A DNA stretch of 64,000 bases from assembly GCA_034520215.1 (NCBI GenBank), contig JAXHNR010000001.1, forward strand, positions 124,001-188,000, given 5' to 3'. The stretch is from Candidatus Krumholzibacteriota bacterium (GTDB lineage: Bacteria; Krumholzibacteriota; Krumholzibacteriia; Krumholzibacteriales; WJIX01). Each line of letters begins with the position of its first letter. Within the stretch, counting starts at the first letter, position 1. Shown here piece after piece: positions 18,639 through 26,810 of this stretch. Made by a program: the position numbers and the translations under genes. Under the pieces are notes generated by a model that was not told the origin of the DNA, ran no database searches, and was given only the letters and a program-made list of their open reading frames with translations.

Positions 18639-18701
18639 CAAAAGCACCATCTTCCTGGTCCGCGGGATATCTCCGGCGATCAAGTGGTAAAAGTAGACAC
18701 T
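18633..18701 (-). pseudogene. Remnant of a FlgD-like C-terminal sorting domain
   Basis: The minus strand reads SVYFYHLIAGDIPRTRKMVL, then LK and a stop. This is the terminal strand pattern (GVYFYRL.AGDF..TRKM.LLR) of secreted proteins in FCB-group phyla, as at 35392. Only the last 22 residues remain, out of frame with the lipoprotein gene whose stop overlaps it. Confidence 0.6.
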
Positions 18702-19302
18702 ACTTGTCGCCGAACCTGGCGGATGCATCCTCGAAGATTCTCTGGGCCTTTTGCAAGGCGGCTTCGAGCGCGGGTTTGGCCTCTTTCCGCCAAATGTCTC
18801 CGCTCGCCTCTTTCGCCTCCGCAAGTCTTGCTCTTGAATCAGCCAGCGCGTCCGACATCTGATACCTGGTATTCTGGAACTCGGCCTGCGCCGCGTCGCC
18901 GACTGGCGATGATTTTGCCAGAAGTTCCTGCCATTCCTTTTCGATCCTTTCAACAGTCTTCCGGGCGGCTATGAGGTCTTTCTCTTTCGACTGTGTCAGA
19001 AACTCTCCTGTGGCCTGCATGGCATCGTCGACCGCGTCGCCGGTGGTCTTCGCGGCGCCGCCTACAGCATCGCCCGTTTTCTGCATGGCATCGCCGACCG
19101 CGTCGCCGGTGGTTTTCGCGGCGCCGCCTACAGCATCGCCCGTTTTCTGCATGGCATCGTCGACTGCTTCGCCGGCGGTTTTTGCTTTCTCGGACGGAGT
19201 TTTATCACCGCATGCCGACAGACCCATTGCCAACATGAAAAGTGCAAGGAATAAAGCCAACGTTCTGCCCCTGGTGTATTTCGTATTTTTGAATATCATC
19301 AT
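18700..19302 (-). CDS. Lipoprotein with tandem 22-residue amphipathic repeats
   Basis: A 200-residue protein with a signal peptide and lipobox (LSAC, cysteine near residue 31). The mature N-terminal half carries tandem repeats built on AMQKTGDAVGGAAKTTGDAV, an 11-residue periodic pattern like LEA or apolipoprotein helices. The second half is a charged helical region (about 105-195). The repeats are also nearly identical at the DNA level. It fits small envelope stress lipoproteins; the exact role is unknown. It is last in a minus-strand series with the OmpA-like and WW-motif proteins. Confidence 0.8.
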   Translation of the reverse strand: MMIFKNTKYTRGRTLALFLALFMLAMGLSACGDKTPSEKAKTAGEAVDDAMQKTGDAVGGAAKTTGDAVGDAMQKTGDAVGGAAKTTGDAVDDAMQATGEFLTQSKEKDLIAARKTVERIEKEWQELLAKSSPVGDAAQAEFQNTRYQMSDALADSRARLAEAKEASGDIWRKEAKPALEAALQKAQRIFEDASARFGDK

Positions 19303-19350
19303 AACCTCCTTGTTTCAAACATCCTGCAGGGGGTTCCCCGGCATTTAAAA

Positions 19351-20022
19351 TTAATTCATGCCTTCCTGATTCATCGCCGCATTCTTCAACTTATCGTTAG
19401 CGAAAACGGCGACCTCAACTCGACGGTTCAGCTGACGGCCGTATTCCGAACTGTTGGAAGCTATAGGGTTTGTCTCGCCCAGTCCGATTATGCTTATCCT
19501 CGAGCTCGGAATGCCGAGACCCATTAAATAGTTGGCAACGGCCCGCGCGCGGCGCTCGGATAATTGCTGGTTATATTCGTCCTTGCCGGTGTTGTCCGTA
19601 TCGCCTTCGACGAGGATGTTCGTGTCGGGATATTTGTTCAAGATTTTGGCGAGTTTCTCGATGTTGATTTTCGCCTGAGGCTGCAGGTCCGATTTGTTTA
19701 TGTCGAAAAGAAGGCCCGAATCAAATGTGATTTTGATTCCTTCGCCGATGCGTTCTATCCTCGCGCCCTCGAGATCCGCTCTCATTTCCTCGGCCCGCTT
19801 GTCCATCTCGTTGCCGATCATAACCCCGGCCGCTCCTCCGACTGACGCACCGATGATTGCGCCGAGAGCGGTGTTTCCCGTAGCATGTCCTATGGCACCC
19901 CCGACAGCCCCTCCGGCGCCGGCGCCGATCAACCCGCCAGTGGCTTTTTTATTCCAGGAACACCCGGGGTTGACGGCGAAGAGCACCATTACGATTAATA
20001 ACAGAATTGATATCTTTTTCAT
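19351..20022 (-). CDS. OmpA-family lipoprotein with glycine zipper (YiaD-like)
   Basis: A 223-residue outer-membrane lipoprotein. The signal peptide ends at NPGCS. A glycine-zipper segment (about 28-70, GAGAGGAVGGAIGH) is followed by a linker and a C-terminal OmpA peptidoglycan-binding domain (about 95-210, with ILVEGDTDNTG, LSERRARAVANYL, RQLNRRVEV). It should tie the outer membrane to peptidoglycan. ATG 20022 is preferred because AGGAG precedes it; a GTG at 20031 lies within that region. Confidence 0.9.
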   Translation of the reverse strand: MKKISILLLIVMVLFAVNPGCSWNKKATGGLIGAGAGGAVGGAIGHATGNTALGAIIGASVGGAAGVMIGNEMDKRAEEMRADLEGARIERIGEGIKITFDSGLLFDINKSDLQPQAKINIEKLAKILNKYPDTNILVEGDTDNTGKDEYNQQLSERRARAVANYLMGLGIPSSRISIIGLGETNPIASNSSEYGRQLNRRVEVAVFANDKLKNAAMNQEGMN

Positions 20023-20113
20023 TGTAATCACTCCTTAAGTACAGATTATCTGTCGATAAAACAATCGGGCCTCCCACCGCCTATAGCCGGCTTTCAACCC
20101 GTCCGATTTATAC

Positions 20114-20923
20114 TTATTTACTGAACAACCTATTCCACCAGGATTTCCTTTCCGGCTGTTGTATTCTTGCCGTGTGACGTTCGTCGATTTCCTTGTAGAT
20201 CGAAACCGCGAGGTCATCGCCTGTCTCGCCGGCGTTCATCTTCCTTTCTATGAATTGATTGAGTCGCTCATAATCGGTATTCTTGTCTGCGCCGTACGAC
20301 ATGGCACGGGTAATTTTTTCGATTTCATTTCCCCGCATCTCTCTGTTAATCGCCTTGTTCACGGCCGATTCGATATGTGTCAGAGGCACACCCTCGCGCG
20401 CCGTCCTCTCAATCGAAATAGTCGCTCTTTCCTCGTCTTCGCGAGTCATTCCCTTTCTTGTCCGGATCCGTTCGAGAATCCTGGTTTTAGACTGCTCCAG
20501 GTTGTGTTGCCAATCCGCTTTCTTTTGCGAATCCCAATCTGCGGATCCGGGGGGATAACTGTGTGCGATTTCGAGCTCCCGTTCCTTCATCCTCCCTGGA
20601 GGCACTCCGGCTCCTCCCCACCCCGTTTTGTTGCCATGCGACCATCCCGGAGGGTTCCCGTCTGGCCAATCCGACATTTCCCTGGCGGATATTCCGCGTG
20701 GTTTGTATTTGTTCTTATTGGTCTTCGCGGCTTTGGGGGTGTCCGTCGTCCTGCCGGTACCCCTGTTTTCTTTACCGACCAATTGCTCATTCTTCTTCCT
20801 TTCTTTGCGGCTTGTGTTCTTCGCCTGCCCTTTTCCCTGGGCATGCGCGGCCGCAAAGCCGGTTAGCAGCCAGATGGCTGCGACCCCGGACACTAATAGT
20901 TCGAAGCCTTTCATCCTTTTCAT
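20114..20923 (-). CDS. Secreted protein of unknown function with W-P-G motifs
   Basis: A 269-residue protein with a signal peptide (hydrophobic core about 8-28, cleaved after AHAQ). A lysine/asparagine-rich segment (30-75) is followed by a Trp/Gly/Pro patch (DWPDGNPPGWSHGNKTGWGG), then a charged helical region (115-250) and an end with KSWWNRLFSK. A similar PPGW/GxxGW patch occurs in some uncharacterised secreted bacterial proteins. I recognise no domain. It lies between two OmpA-type genes on the same strand and may belong to the same envelope-stress set. Confidence 0.7.
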   Translation of the reverse strand: MKRMKGFELLVSGVAAIWLLTGFAAAHAQGKGQAKNTSRKERKKNEQLVGKENRGTGRTTDTPKAAKTNKNKYKPRGISAREMSDWPDGNPPGWSHGNKTGWGGAGVPPGRMKERELEIAHSYPPGSADWDSQKKADWQHNLEQSKTRILERIRTRKGMTREDEERATISIERTAREGVPLTHIESAVNKAINREMRGNEIEKITRAMSYGADKNTDYERLNQFIERKMNAGETGDDLAVSIYKEIDERHTARIQQPERKSWWNRLFSK

Positions 20924-20988
20924 TATCTTTTCCTCCTTTCAGAATTTATCAGAATACGACCCTCGCTCCAGTTCATTCACTTTTGCCC

Positions 20989-22614
20989 TTAAATTTTCTT
21001 CAATTCGACCCGGCGGTTTTTCGCCCTTCCTTCCGCCGTTTTGTTATCCGCTATCGGTTTCGTTTCTCCGTATCCTCTGGCTGTCAGCTGCGATGCCGGG
21101 ACGCCTTTGTTGACGAGGTAGTCGCGCACAGCTTTCGCCCGCTGTTCTGACAGATTCATATTGTATTTCTCGTTGCCGGCTGAATCGGTATACCCGCCCA
21201 CTTCGACTTTCACTTCAGGGTGCTTCAGCAGACTCGCCGCAACACGGTCGAGTATCTGTCTGGAATCGGCGGTGAGAGCCGACTTGTCGAACTCGAATTT
21301 AACTCCCTCAAGGATCACGGGTTTTTCCGGAGTCGGGATGTATTCCTCGGCCGAACTCTTTATGGAAACGGATTTCTCCTGTGTGTTATTCTTCGAATCG
21401 GTGACCGTCAGCAAGGCCGTATAGTCCCCCTCCGTCTGATAGACATGGTTTGGATTCCGTTCCCTGCTCGTGTTCCCGTCTCCGAAATCCCACGCGAACT
21501 TGTAGTTCGGACAACCTCCGGTGGCGGAACCTGCAAACTCCACCGAAAGAGGAGCTGTCCCGCTCGTTGGATTCCCGGACGCAGTAACAACAAGCTTCGG
21601 ACACTCGACCGTTACATAAACACTGTTTTCAGCGGCTGTATTTTTGGAATCCGTGACCGTAAGCGAGGCCGAACAGTCTCCCTCCGAATAATAGGTATGG
21701 CTGGGATTCTTTTCGTTGCTCGTGCTTCCGTCTCCGAAGTTCCACGCGTACGTGTAGTCCGGGCACCCTCCTCTGTGGGAACCGTCAAACTGCACTGTCA
21801 GCGGAGCCTGTCCGCTGGTGGGAATTCCCGATGCGGTGCAATAAAGCGGCGGACACTCTTTCCCGCCGAAATAGAAGGTCACGCCGGCAAACGCTTCGGC
21901 TATGCCTCGGGGCAGATCTAACTGATCAGTGCCCGTCCCAACAATGTCTCTCTCATCCCTGAAGTTGGTCAGGAGATGGGACAGGTAACGAAACTTTGCT
22001 CCTAATTCCAAAGAAAGCCATTCGGTGGGAAAATATTCCAATCCCGCTCCCACCATGAAATAAATTTCCTGGTCTTTTAAATAGTAACAGCTTGAGTCAC
22101 TGGTAAAGGGAGGGACGCCGGTGCCGAGCAGGGAAGGGTCGGCCGAAATCAAGGTGTTCCAGTCTTTATCGGCCCATTTCCATTTATAGACACCCGAACC
22201 GCCGAAGATGTAGGGAGACCATTTTTTCTCCGGCATGAAATGATATTCGGCCACCACCCCAACCAGAAAAGCGCGCTGCCGGGGCCCGTCGGTCACGTTG
22301 TCAAAGGTCAATCCGGCTCCGTCCTGCATCCTTGAGCCTACGCTCAAGTCGGCCAGGTAGGTCTGCATGATCTGCCCTTCCAGGCCAAGAGTAAACTTAC
22401 TGGTCAGACCATACTTCAGTCCGAGGTTAATCCCTTTGCCCAAGGTCCACATGTCGGAGTGGTCGGTAATACCGAGCTTATATATCAGGCCGTGAACGCC
22501 CACTCCCCACTTTCCGTTTTGATCCATAGCTTGCGCCGGGCCGGCCACCAAAGCCGCCAATACCGACCATATACAGATCGCCGTTAGTGTTAATATATAT
22601 CTCTTCTTGTTCAT
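20989..22614 (-). CDS. OmpA-family protein with barrel and two PKD domains, copy A
   Basis: About 541 residues from ATG 22614 (an upstream in-frame ATG at 22674 adds residues without signal-peptide character). A signal peptide precedes an N-terminal beta-barrel-like region (about 30-265). Two PKD domains follow (about 268-350 and 352-435, each with WNFGDG or WDFGDG). The C-terminal OmpA domain (about 445-540) has VKFEFDKSAL, VGGYTDSAG and AKNRRVELKK. It probably anchors the outer membrane to peptidoglycan while exposing PKD modules. The last 821 bp are nearly identical to those of copy B at 23782, whereas the barrel halves have diverged. Confidence 0.85.
   Translation of the reverse strand: MNKKRYILTLTAICIWSVLAALVAGPAQAMDQNGKWGVGVHGLIYKLGITDHSDMWTLGKGINLGLKYGLTSKFTLGLEGQIMQTYLADLSVGSRMQDGAGLTFDNVTDGPRQRAFLVGVVAEYHFMPEKKWSPYIFGGSGVYKWKWADKDWNTLISADPSLLGTGVPPFTSDSSCYYLKDQEIYFMVGAGLEYFPTEWLSLELGAKFRYLSHLLTNFRDERDIVGTGTDQLDLPRGIAEAFAGVTFYFGGKECPPLYCTASGIPTSGQAPLTVQFDGSHRGGCPDYTYAWNFGDGSTSNEKNPSHTYYSEGDCSASLTVTDSKNTAAENSVYVTVECPKLVVTASGNPTSGTAPLSVEFAGSATGGCPNYKFAWDFGDGNTSRERNPNHVYQTEGDYTALLTVTDSKNNTQEKSVSIKSSAEEYIPTPEKPVILEGVKFEFDKSALTADSRQILDRVAASLLKHPEVKVEVGGYTDSAGNEKYNMNLSEQRAKAVRDYLVNKGVPASQLTARGYGETKPIADNKTAEGRAKNRRVELKKI
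20996..21816 (-). repeat. 821-bp direct repeat, copy A (PKD and OmpA domains)
   Basis: Nearly identical to 23789-24609 at constant offset 2793. The repeat covers both PKD domains and the OmpA domain plus a few bases of 3' flank. Identity drops abruptly at the barrel-PKD junction. Confidence 0.9.
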
Positions 22615-22689
22615 TCTCTCACCACCATGGTTTCGATTTTCAAGAATACTTTCCACCGTCGTTTTAAACAGCACGACTTTATTCCGCCC

Positions 22690-23694
22690 TTACGGTCTGG
22701 TAACCGCATTGTCGTCCAGGGTAACCGCGCCATTCCTCGCAAACACTCTGCCATCCAGAGTCGCGCCGGTCTCCAGTGTAACTGCGTCAAGGGCCAGTAT
22801 GTTTCCCTTAAAGGCCGAAGTTGTTCCAAGGGTCACTGCGCTGCCTGCCTGCCAATAGACGTTATCGGCCTGAGCGTTGCCTGCCAGAATGACCTGTCGG
22901 CCGGACGTCACGGTAAGATCGGACGCAATCTGGAAGATGAAAACAGCATTCGCGTCGCCCCCGGCGTCGAGAGTGAGATCCCCTGACGATATCGCAAGCG
23001 TAGAGCTGGATGTATAGGTGCCCGGGGGAAGGGTTTGCCCGCCTATGTTTCCGGCAACGGTTGCACCCGGCGGCTGCCCCTCTATGTAGAGATACGAGGT
23101 GGTCAAGCACAATTTGGCCGCGTTTGCCTCAGTATCATTGATGTGCAAGGTCCCGGTGTAGGTTCCCGGAGGAAATCCGGTTATCGCCGTACCCGGGCTC
23201 AACCCGATATCTCCGGTAATCTCCGTACCGCCGGTGTTGGTAATCGTCGTGCCGGCCAGAGTTGCAAAATCGGCCGCGCACCCGAGGATGGAGCTCGCGT
23301 CTGGAGGAATCCCTGGTGTTATGACGGTATCGGCGGGTGTTGAGCGTGCGCTCGCGTTTTGCGAACAGTCCAGGGCCTCAACGGTGTAGACATACGTCAT
23401 GCCGGGAATAAGACCGGTGTCCCGGAAGCTGGTGTATCTTGTGTTGCCGATCAGAAAGGACCCTCTGTAGACATTATACGAACACACCACCAGGTTGTCG
23501 GTTGAAGCAGTCCAGGTAATTTCTACAGTGGTTGGGTCCACTTGCGTGTGCGTCACGTCGGTCGGTTGACTGGGAGCGATAAATTCCGGCTCGACGCTGT
23601 TGTCCGAACATCCCGCCAGCCCGGTTAGCGTTCCAAAAGCCAAAAAAGATAATGCCAAAGCGAAAAAAGCGCAACGAGCTGAAAACTTTTTCAT
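22690..23694 (-). CDS. Ice-binding-like (DUF3494) lipoprotein with fibronectin III domain
   Basis: About 334 residues. The signal peptide ends in a lipobox (GLAGCS). A fibronectin type III domain follows (about 40-125, with PSQPTDVTHTQVD, TYVYTVEALD). The C-terminal DUF3494 beta-solenoid (about 135-334) has ILGCAADFATLAGTTITNTG, TEITGDIGLSPG and FIFQIASDLTV. DUF3494 domains include ice-binding proteins but are also common adhesin-like surface modules. ATG 23694 has GGAGG upstream. It lies between the two OmpA-PKD copies, on the same strand. Ice binding itself is not shown. Confidence 0.85.
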   Translation of the reverse strand: MKKFSARCAFFALALSFLAFGTLTGLAGCSDNSVEPEFIAPSQPTDVTHTQVDPTTVEITWTASTDNLVVCSYNVYRGSFLIGNTRYTSFRDTGLIPGMTYVYTVEALDCSQNASARSTPADTVITPGIPPDASSILGCAADFATLAGTTITNTGGTEITGDIGLSPGTAITGFPPGTYTGTLHINDTEANAAKLCLTTSYLYIEGQPPGATVAGNIGGQTLPPGTYTSSSTLAISSGDLTLDAGGDANAVFIFQIASDLTVTSGRQVILAGNAQADNVYWQAGSAVTLGTTSAFKGNILALDAVTLETGATLDGRVFARNGAVTLDDNAVTRP

Positions 23695-23717
23695 TTCTCC
23701 TCCTTTACTCGATTGCC

Positions 23718-23765
23718 CGATCGGGGGGCGCCGCGCCAAAGAATACGGCGGGGGCCCCCCGATCG
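23718..23765 (-). terminator. GC-rich 12-bp hairpin between OmpA-PKD copy B and DUF3494 gene
   Basis: Arms 23718-23729 and 23754-23765 (cgatcggggggc and complement) enclose a partly paired loop. It lies immediately after the stop of copy B and before the start of the next gene. No T tract is present, so it may terminate transcription or simply stabilise mRNA ends. Confidence 0.45.
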
Positions 23766-23781
23766 TTGTTCCGATCAGTCG

Positions 23782-25401
23782 CTAATTTTTCTTCAATTCG
23801 ACCCGGCGGTTTTTCGCCCTTCCTTCCGCCGTTTTGTTATCCGCTATCGGTTTCGTTTCTCCGTATCCTCTGGCTGTCAGCTGCGATGCCGGGACGCCTT
23901 TGTTGACGAGGTAGTCGCGCACAGCTTTCGCCCGCTGTTCTGACAGATTCATATTGTATTTCTCGTTGCCGGCTGAATCGGTATACCCGCCCACTTCGAC
24001 TTTCACTTCAGGGTACTTCAGCAGACTCGCCGCAACACGGTCGAGTATCTGTCTGGAATCGGCGGTGAGAGCCGACTTGTCGAACTCGAATTTAACTCCC
24101 TCAAGGATCACGGGTTTTTCCGGAGTCGGGATGTATTCCTCGGCCGAACTCTTTATGGAAACGGATTTCTCCTGTGTGTTATTCTTCGAATCGGTGACCG
24201 TCAGCAAGGCCGTATAGTCCCCCTCCGTCTGATAGACATGGTTTGGATTCCGTTCCCTGCTCGTGTTCCCGTCTCCGAAATTCCACTCGAACGTGTAGTT
24301 CGGACAACCTCCGGTGGCGGAACCTGCAAACTCCACCGAAAGAGGAGCTGTCCCGCTCGTTGGATTCCCGGACGCGGTAACAACAAGCTTCGAACACTCG
24401 ACTGTTACATAAACACTGTTTTCAGCGGCTGTATTTTTGGAATCCGTGACCGTAAGCGAGGCCGAATAGTCTCCCTCAGAATAATAGGTATGGCTGGGAT
24501 TCTTTTCGTTGCTCGTGCTTCCGTCTCCGAAGTTCCACGCGTACGTGTAGTCCGGGCACCCCCCTCTGTGGGAACCGTCAAACTGGACTGTCAGCGGAGC
24601 CTGTCCGCTAATGGGATTTCCAGATGAGGTGCAAATAAGGGGCGGGCACTCTTCCCCGCCGAAATAGAAGGTCATGCCTGTGTACAGTTCGACGATCCCT
24701 TTGGGCAGATCAAGCTGGCCCGGATCTGATCCAACGATGTCCTGATCGTCCGTAAAATCGCTTAGAAGGTGTGTCAAATAACGAAACTTGGCTCCAACCT
24801 CAAAAGAGAGTGACTGTGAGGCGAAAAGCTCCAACCCGGCTCCGCCCATAAGGTACAGTTCCTGGTCCTTTAATTCGTAAGTGTTCCCGGCTTTATCCGT
24901 CTGGGGCAAATTCGCATCGACGAGAGCGGGATCGTCGGAAAACAAGGTGTTCCCGTCTTTGTCGGCCCATTTCCAGAAGTAAATCCCGGGCCCGGCAAAA
25001 AGTACAGGCGACACTCTCTTGTCCGCCATGAAACGATATTCTGCAAACAGTCCTGCCACATAGGCGCGCTGCCGGGGCCCGTCGGTCACATTGTCAAAGG
25101 TCAATCTGGCTCCGTCCTGCATCCTCGAGCCTGTGCTCAAGTCGGCCAGGTAGGTTTGCATCCAGCTCCCTTCAAGGCCGATTGCGAATTTGGGGGTTAA
25201 CCCGTACTTCAAGTCGGCGCCGGCGAGCCATCCCGGCGTCCAGAGATCGGAGTGATCGGTCAGGACAAGTTTGTAGGCTCCGCCGTACAGGCCTAATCCC
25301 ACTTTTCCGTCCATGCCCTCTCCATGCAGCGGTTGGATCGGCAAAACCAAAACTGCCAGTACAACCATCGCGCTCAATAACCAAAAATATTTTTTCATCA
25401 T
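23782..25401 (-). CDS. OmpA-family protein with barrel and two PKD domains, copy B
   Basis: A 539-residue paralogue of the 20989 gene with the same order: signal peptide (about 1-29), beta-barrel-like domain (30-262), two PKD domains (WNFGDG in each) and the OmpA domain. The barrel half is clearly related but diverged (shared TYLADLS.GSRMQDGA, FDNVTDGPRQRA). The PKD-OmpA half is almost identical to copy A at the DNA level, which points to recent gene conversion or segmental duplication. AAGGA precedes the tandem ATG codons at 25401 and 25398. Confidence 0.87.
   Translation of the reverse strand: MMKKYFWLLSAMVVLAVLVLPIQPLHGEGMDGKVGLGLYGGAYKLVLTDHSDLWTPGWLAGADLKYGLTPKFAIGLEGSWMQTYLADLSTGSRMQDGARLTFDNVTDGPRQRAYVAGLFAEYRFMADKRVSPVLFAGPGIYFWKWADKDGNTLFSDDPALVDANLPQTDKAGNTYELKDQELYLMGGAGLELFASQSLSFEVGAKFRYLTHLLSDFTDDQDIVGSDPGQLDLPKGIVELYTGMTFYFGGEECPPLICTSSGNPISGQAPLTVQFDGSHRGGCPDYTYAWNFGDGSTSNEKNPSHTYYSEGDYSASLTVTDSKNTAAENSVYVTVECSKLVVTASGNPTSGTAPLSVEFAGSATGGCPNYTFEWNFGDGNTSRERNPNHVYQTEGDYTALLTVTDSKNNTQEKSVSIKSSAEEYIPTPEKPVILEGVKFEFDKSALTADSRQILDRVAASLLKYPEVKVEVGGYTDSAGNEKYNMNLSEQRAKAVRDYLVNKGVPASQLTARGYGETKPIADNKTAEGRAKNRRVELKKN
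23789..24609 (-). repeat. 821-bp direct repeat, copy B
   Basis: Partner of 20996-21816. The two copies lie in the same orientation around the DUF3494 gene, so recombination between them would delete that gene and make a hybrid OmpA-PKD protein. Confidence 0.9.
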
Positions 25402-25464
25402 ATTTCCTTTTGTTATAAAAAATGCCGTTCAATACCCCTCAAAAATTTATGATAATTCCCCGAA

Positions 25465-25710
25465 TTAAGTGCCGAAACAGCAAAACCATGTTTTCCAGTA
25501 AGACACGAACAAAAGAGCTCCGCCGGCAAGAACCGCCGCCACTCCGGCCCAGAGAGGGACATTGACGGCGTTCTTTTCCTGAATCGAAATCTCCAGCATG
25601 CCCAAATTGGCTTCGTGGTTCTCTCTGGCGTAGACAAACCTGCCATATACGAGGCCGATGATACCGGCGATAATCAAGAGAATTGCGACTATCTTTATAG
25701 TAGTACTCAT
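25465..25710 (-). CDS. Small two-helix membrane protein
   Basis: An 81-residue protein with two membrane helices (about 6-23 and 52-70). Between them is a short periplasmic loop resembling a widespread but uncharacterised small family (LGMLEISIQEKNAVNVPLWAGV). It follows the Lmo0937-like gene with a 15-bp gap, and GGAAGTG lies before the ATG. The function is unknown; it groups with general-stress membrane proteins in many genomes. Confidence 0.75.
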   Translation of the reverse strand: MSTTIKIVAILLIIAGIIGLVYGRFVYARENHEANLGMLEISIQEKNAVNVPLWAGVAAVLAGGALLFVSYWKTWFCCFGT

Positions 25711-25725
25711 GAATTCACTTCCGCT

Positions 25726-25878
25726 TTAACCGCGCGAGCGCCGGCTCTGGAGAAACCGAACGACCAGCACCACGAGCGCGATAACCAGAAGAACATGAAT
25801 TACTCCGCCGAATGTGTTCGCGGTAATAAGCCCCACCAACCACAGAACCAAAAGAATTATTCCTATTATCCAAAGCAT
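25726..25878 (-). CDS. Lmo0937-family (DUF5670) small membrane protein
   Basis: A 50-residue protein reading MLWIIGIILLVLWLVGLITA, then NTFGGVIHVLLVIALVVLVV and a basic tail RFLQSRRSRG. This matches the Lmo0937 family of two-helix stress-associated proteins. AGAGGTGG lies about 9 bases before the ATG. It is too short for standard ORF cut-offs but has a clear family pattern, and is probably co-transcribed with the gene at 25465. Confidence 0.85.
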   Translation of the reverse strand: MLWIIGIILLVLWLVGLITANTFGGVIHVLLVIALVVLVVRFLQSRRSRG

Positions 25879-25958
25879 TTCCAAACCACCTCTTTCAATC
25901 ATTCAAACAGGTTAACCATTATCCTGCTTTATTAAAAGGGCACCCCGCTCAATACTCC

Positions 25959-26599
25959 CCGGCGATCCTGACGGATCACGCAATTAGGATAATAATGATT
26001 ACTATAAGGAGTGCCGTGACGACGCCGATAGTTATCGATTTGTCGGCCTGTTCCATATCCTGGACGACATAATCGGAGAAGGCGTCAAGCTGGGCGTCGG
26101 GAACCCTGGTGAATCCATTGGCGCCCGCCAGCTCGTCCTGCTTCTCCTTCAGGCTGGTTTTGGTCCGGTCTATGCCCGCTCGGTCCGATTCCGACACGAT
26201 CGATGAATTCCGGATCTTGTCAAGAGCCGCCGACATATTCTGAATCTTTAAGCTCAGGATATCGCGCTTCTGCGACGGGTCGTCCGTCGCCTTCACCTTA
26301 ACCGCGGCGTCATTGAAGTAGTTTTGAATCTTGCCCTGCCCGAAGGCCGTTCCGGCCAAGAGGAGGATACTCATCATCAGGACTGTACATAGTACATGCC
26401 GTTTTAACATTTCTGTTCCTTTCGTGGTGTATTATAAAAGTGGTATATTAAAAAATACTCCCTCTGTTATTTATCCGCACCGCAACAATCCATTCCGCCT
26501 CCTTTCCAATAATTGTCCGGCGCTTCCTATCTATTAAAAATATACTCGGAAATGGGACGCGGGTAAATCGATCCGGAGGATGAAAAAGGAGCTAGTCCT
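25959..26599 (-). repeat. Direct repeat of about 640 bp, copy A
   Basis: Matches 28733-29358 in the same orientation with few substitutions and one 16-bp-scale indel upstream of the gene. Each copy holds one complete 144-codon gene with its upstream region. The block between them contains the baeRF and clan-CD-like genes. Confidence 0.92.
25976..26410 (-). CDS. Exported helical protein with C-terminal membrane anchor, copy A
   Basis: A 144-residue protein. It has a signal peptide (cleaved near GTAFGQ, residue 25), a charged helical middle (about 40-110) and a C-terminal helix (ITIGVVTALLIVIIIILIA) that should anchor it in a membrane. I recognise no family. A second copy at 28750 differs by two conservative residues. 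It belongs to the minus-strand stress-like gene series. Confidence 0.75.
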   Translation of the reverse strand: MLKRHVLCTVLMMSILLLAGTAFGQGKIQNYFNDAAVKVKATDDPSQKRDILSLKIQNMSAALDKIRNSSIVSESDRAGIDRTKTSLKEKQDELAGANGFTRVPDAQLDAFSDYVVQDMEQADKSITIGVVTALLIVIIIILIA

Positions 26600-26810
26600 G
26601 ATGGATGAGATGGATACATCTCGTGACGGAGTATCAATGATCCGGACCGTTTGAAGTGAATGGGTAAGTTCCGTCAAGCAGAGACAGCAGCAGAAGAAAC
26701 ATGTTACTCGAAGTGGAAAGATATCTTTCGGTGATCCGGCAGAGATACACACCTTAATTAACCCGGCCGGCAAACCGGCTCCGCCGTACCAGAGTGCCTG
26801 TTGTGGGCGA
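26411..26810. other. Intergenic, mostly repeat-associated upstream sequence
   Basis: The first 190 bp are the upstream part of the direct repeat. The rest holds no gene I can support. A short GCCGG/CCGGC hairpin at about 26763-26776 lies downstream of the baeRF gene and might terminate it, but there is no T tract. Confidence 0.35.

Noticed and set aside
20159-21921. Several long plus-strand frames over the OmpA region
   Set aside because: Antisense shadows of GC-rich, repeat-bearing genes; they repeat at the second OmpA-PKD copy simply because the DNA is duplicated.
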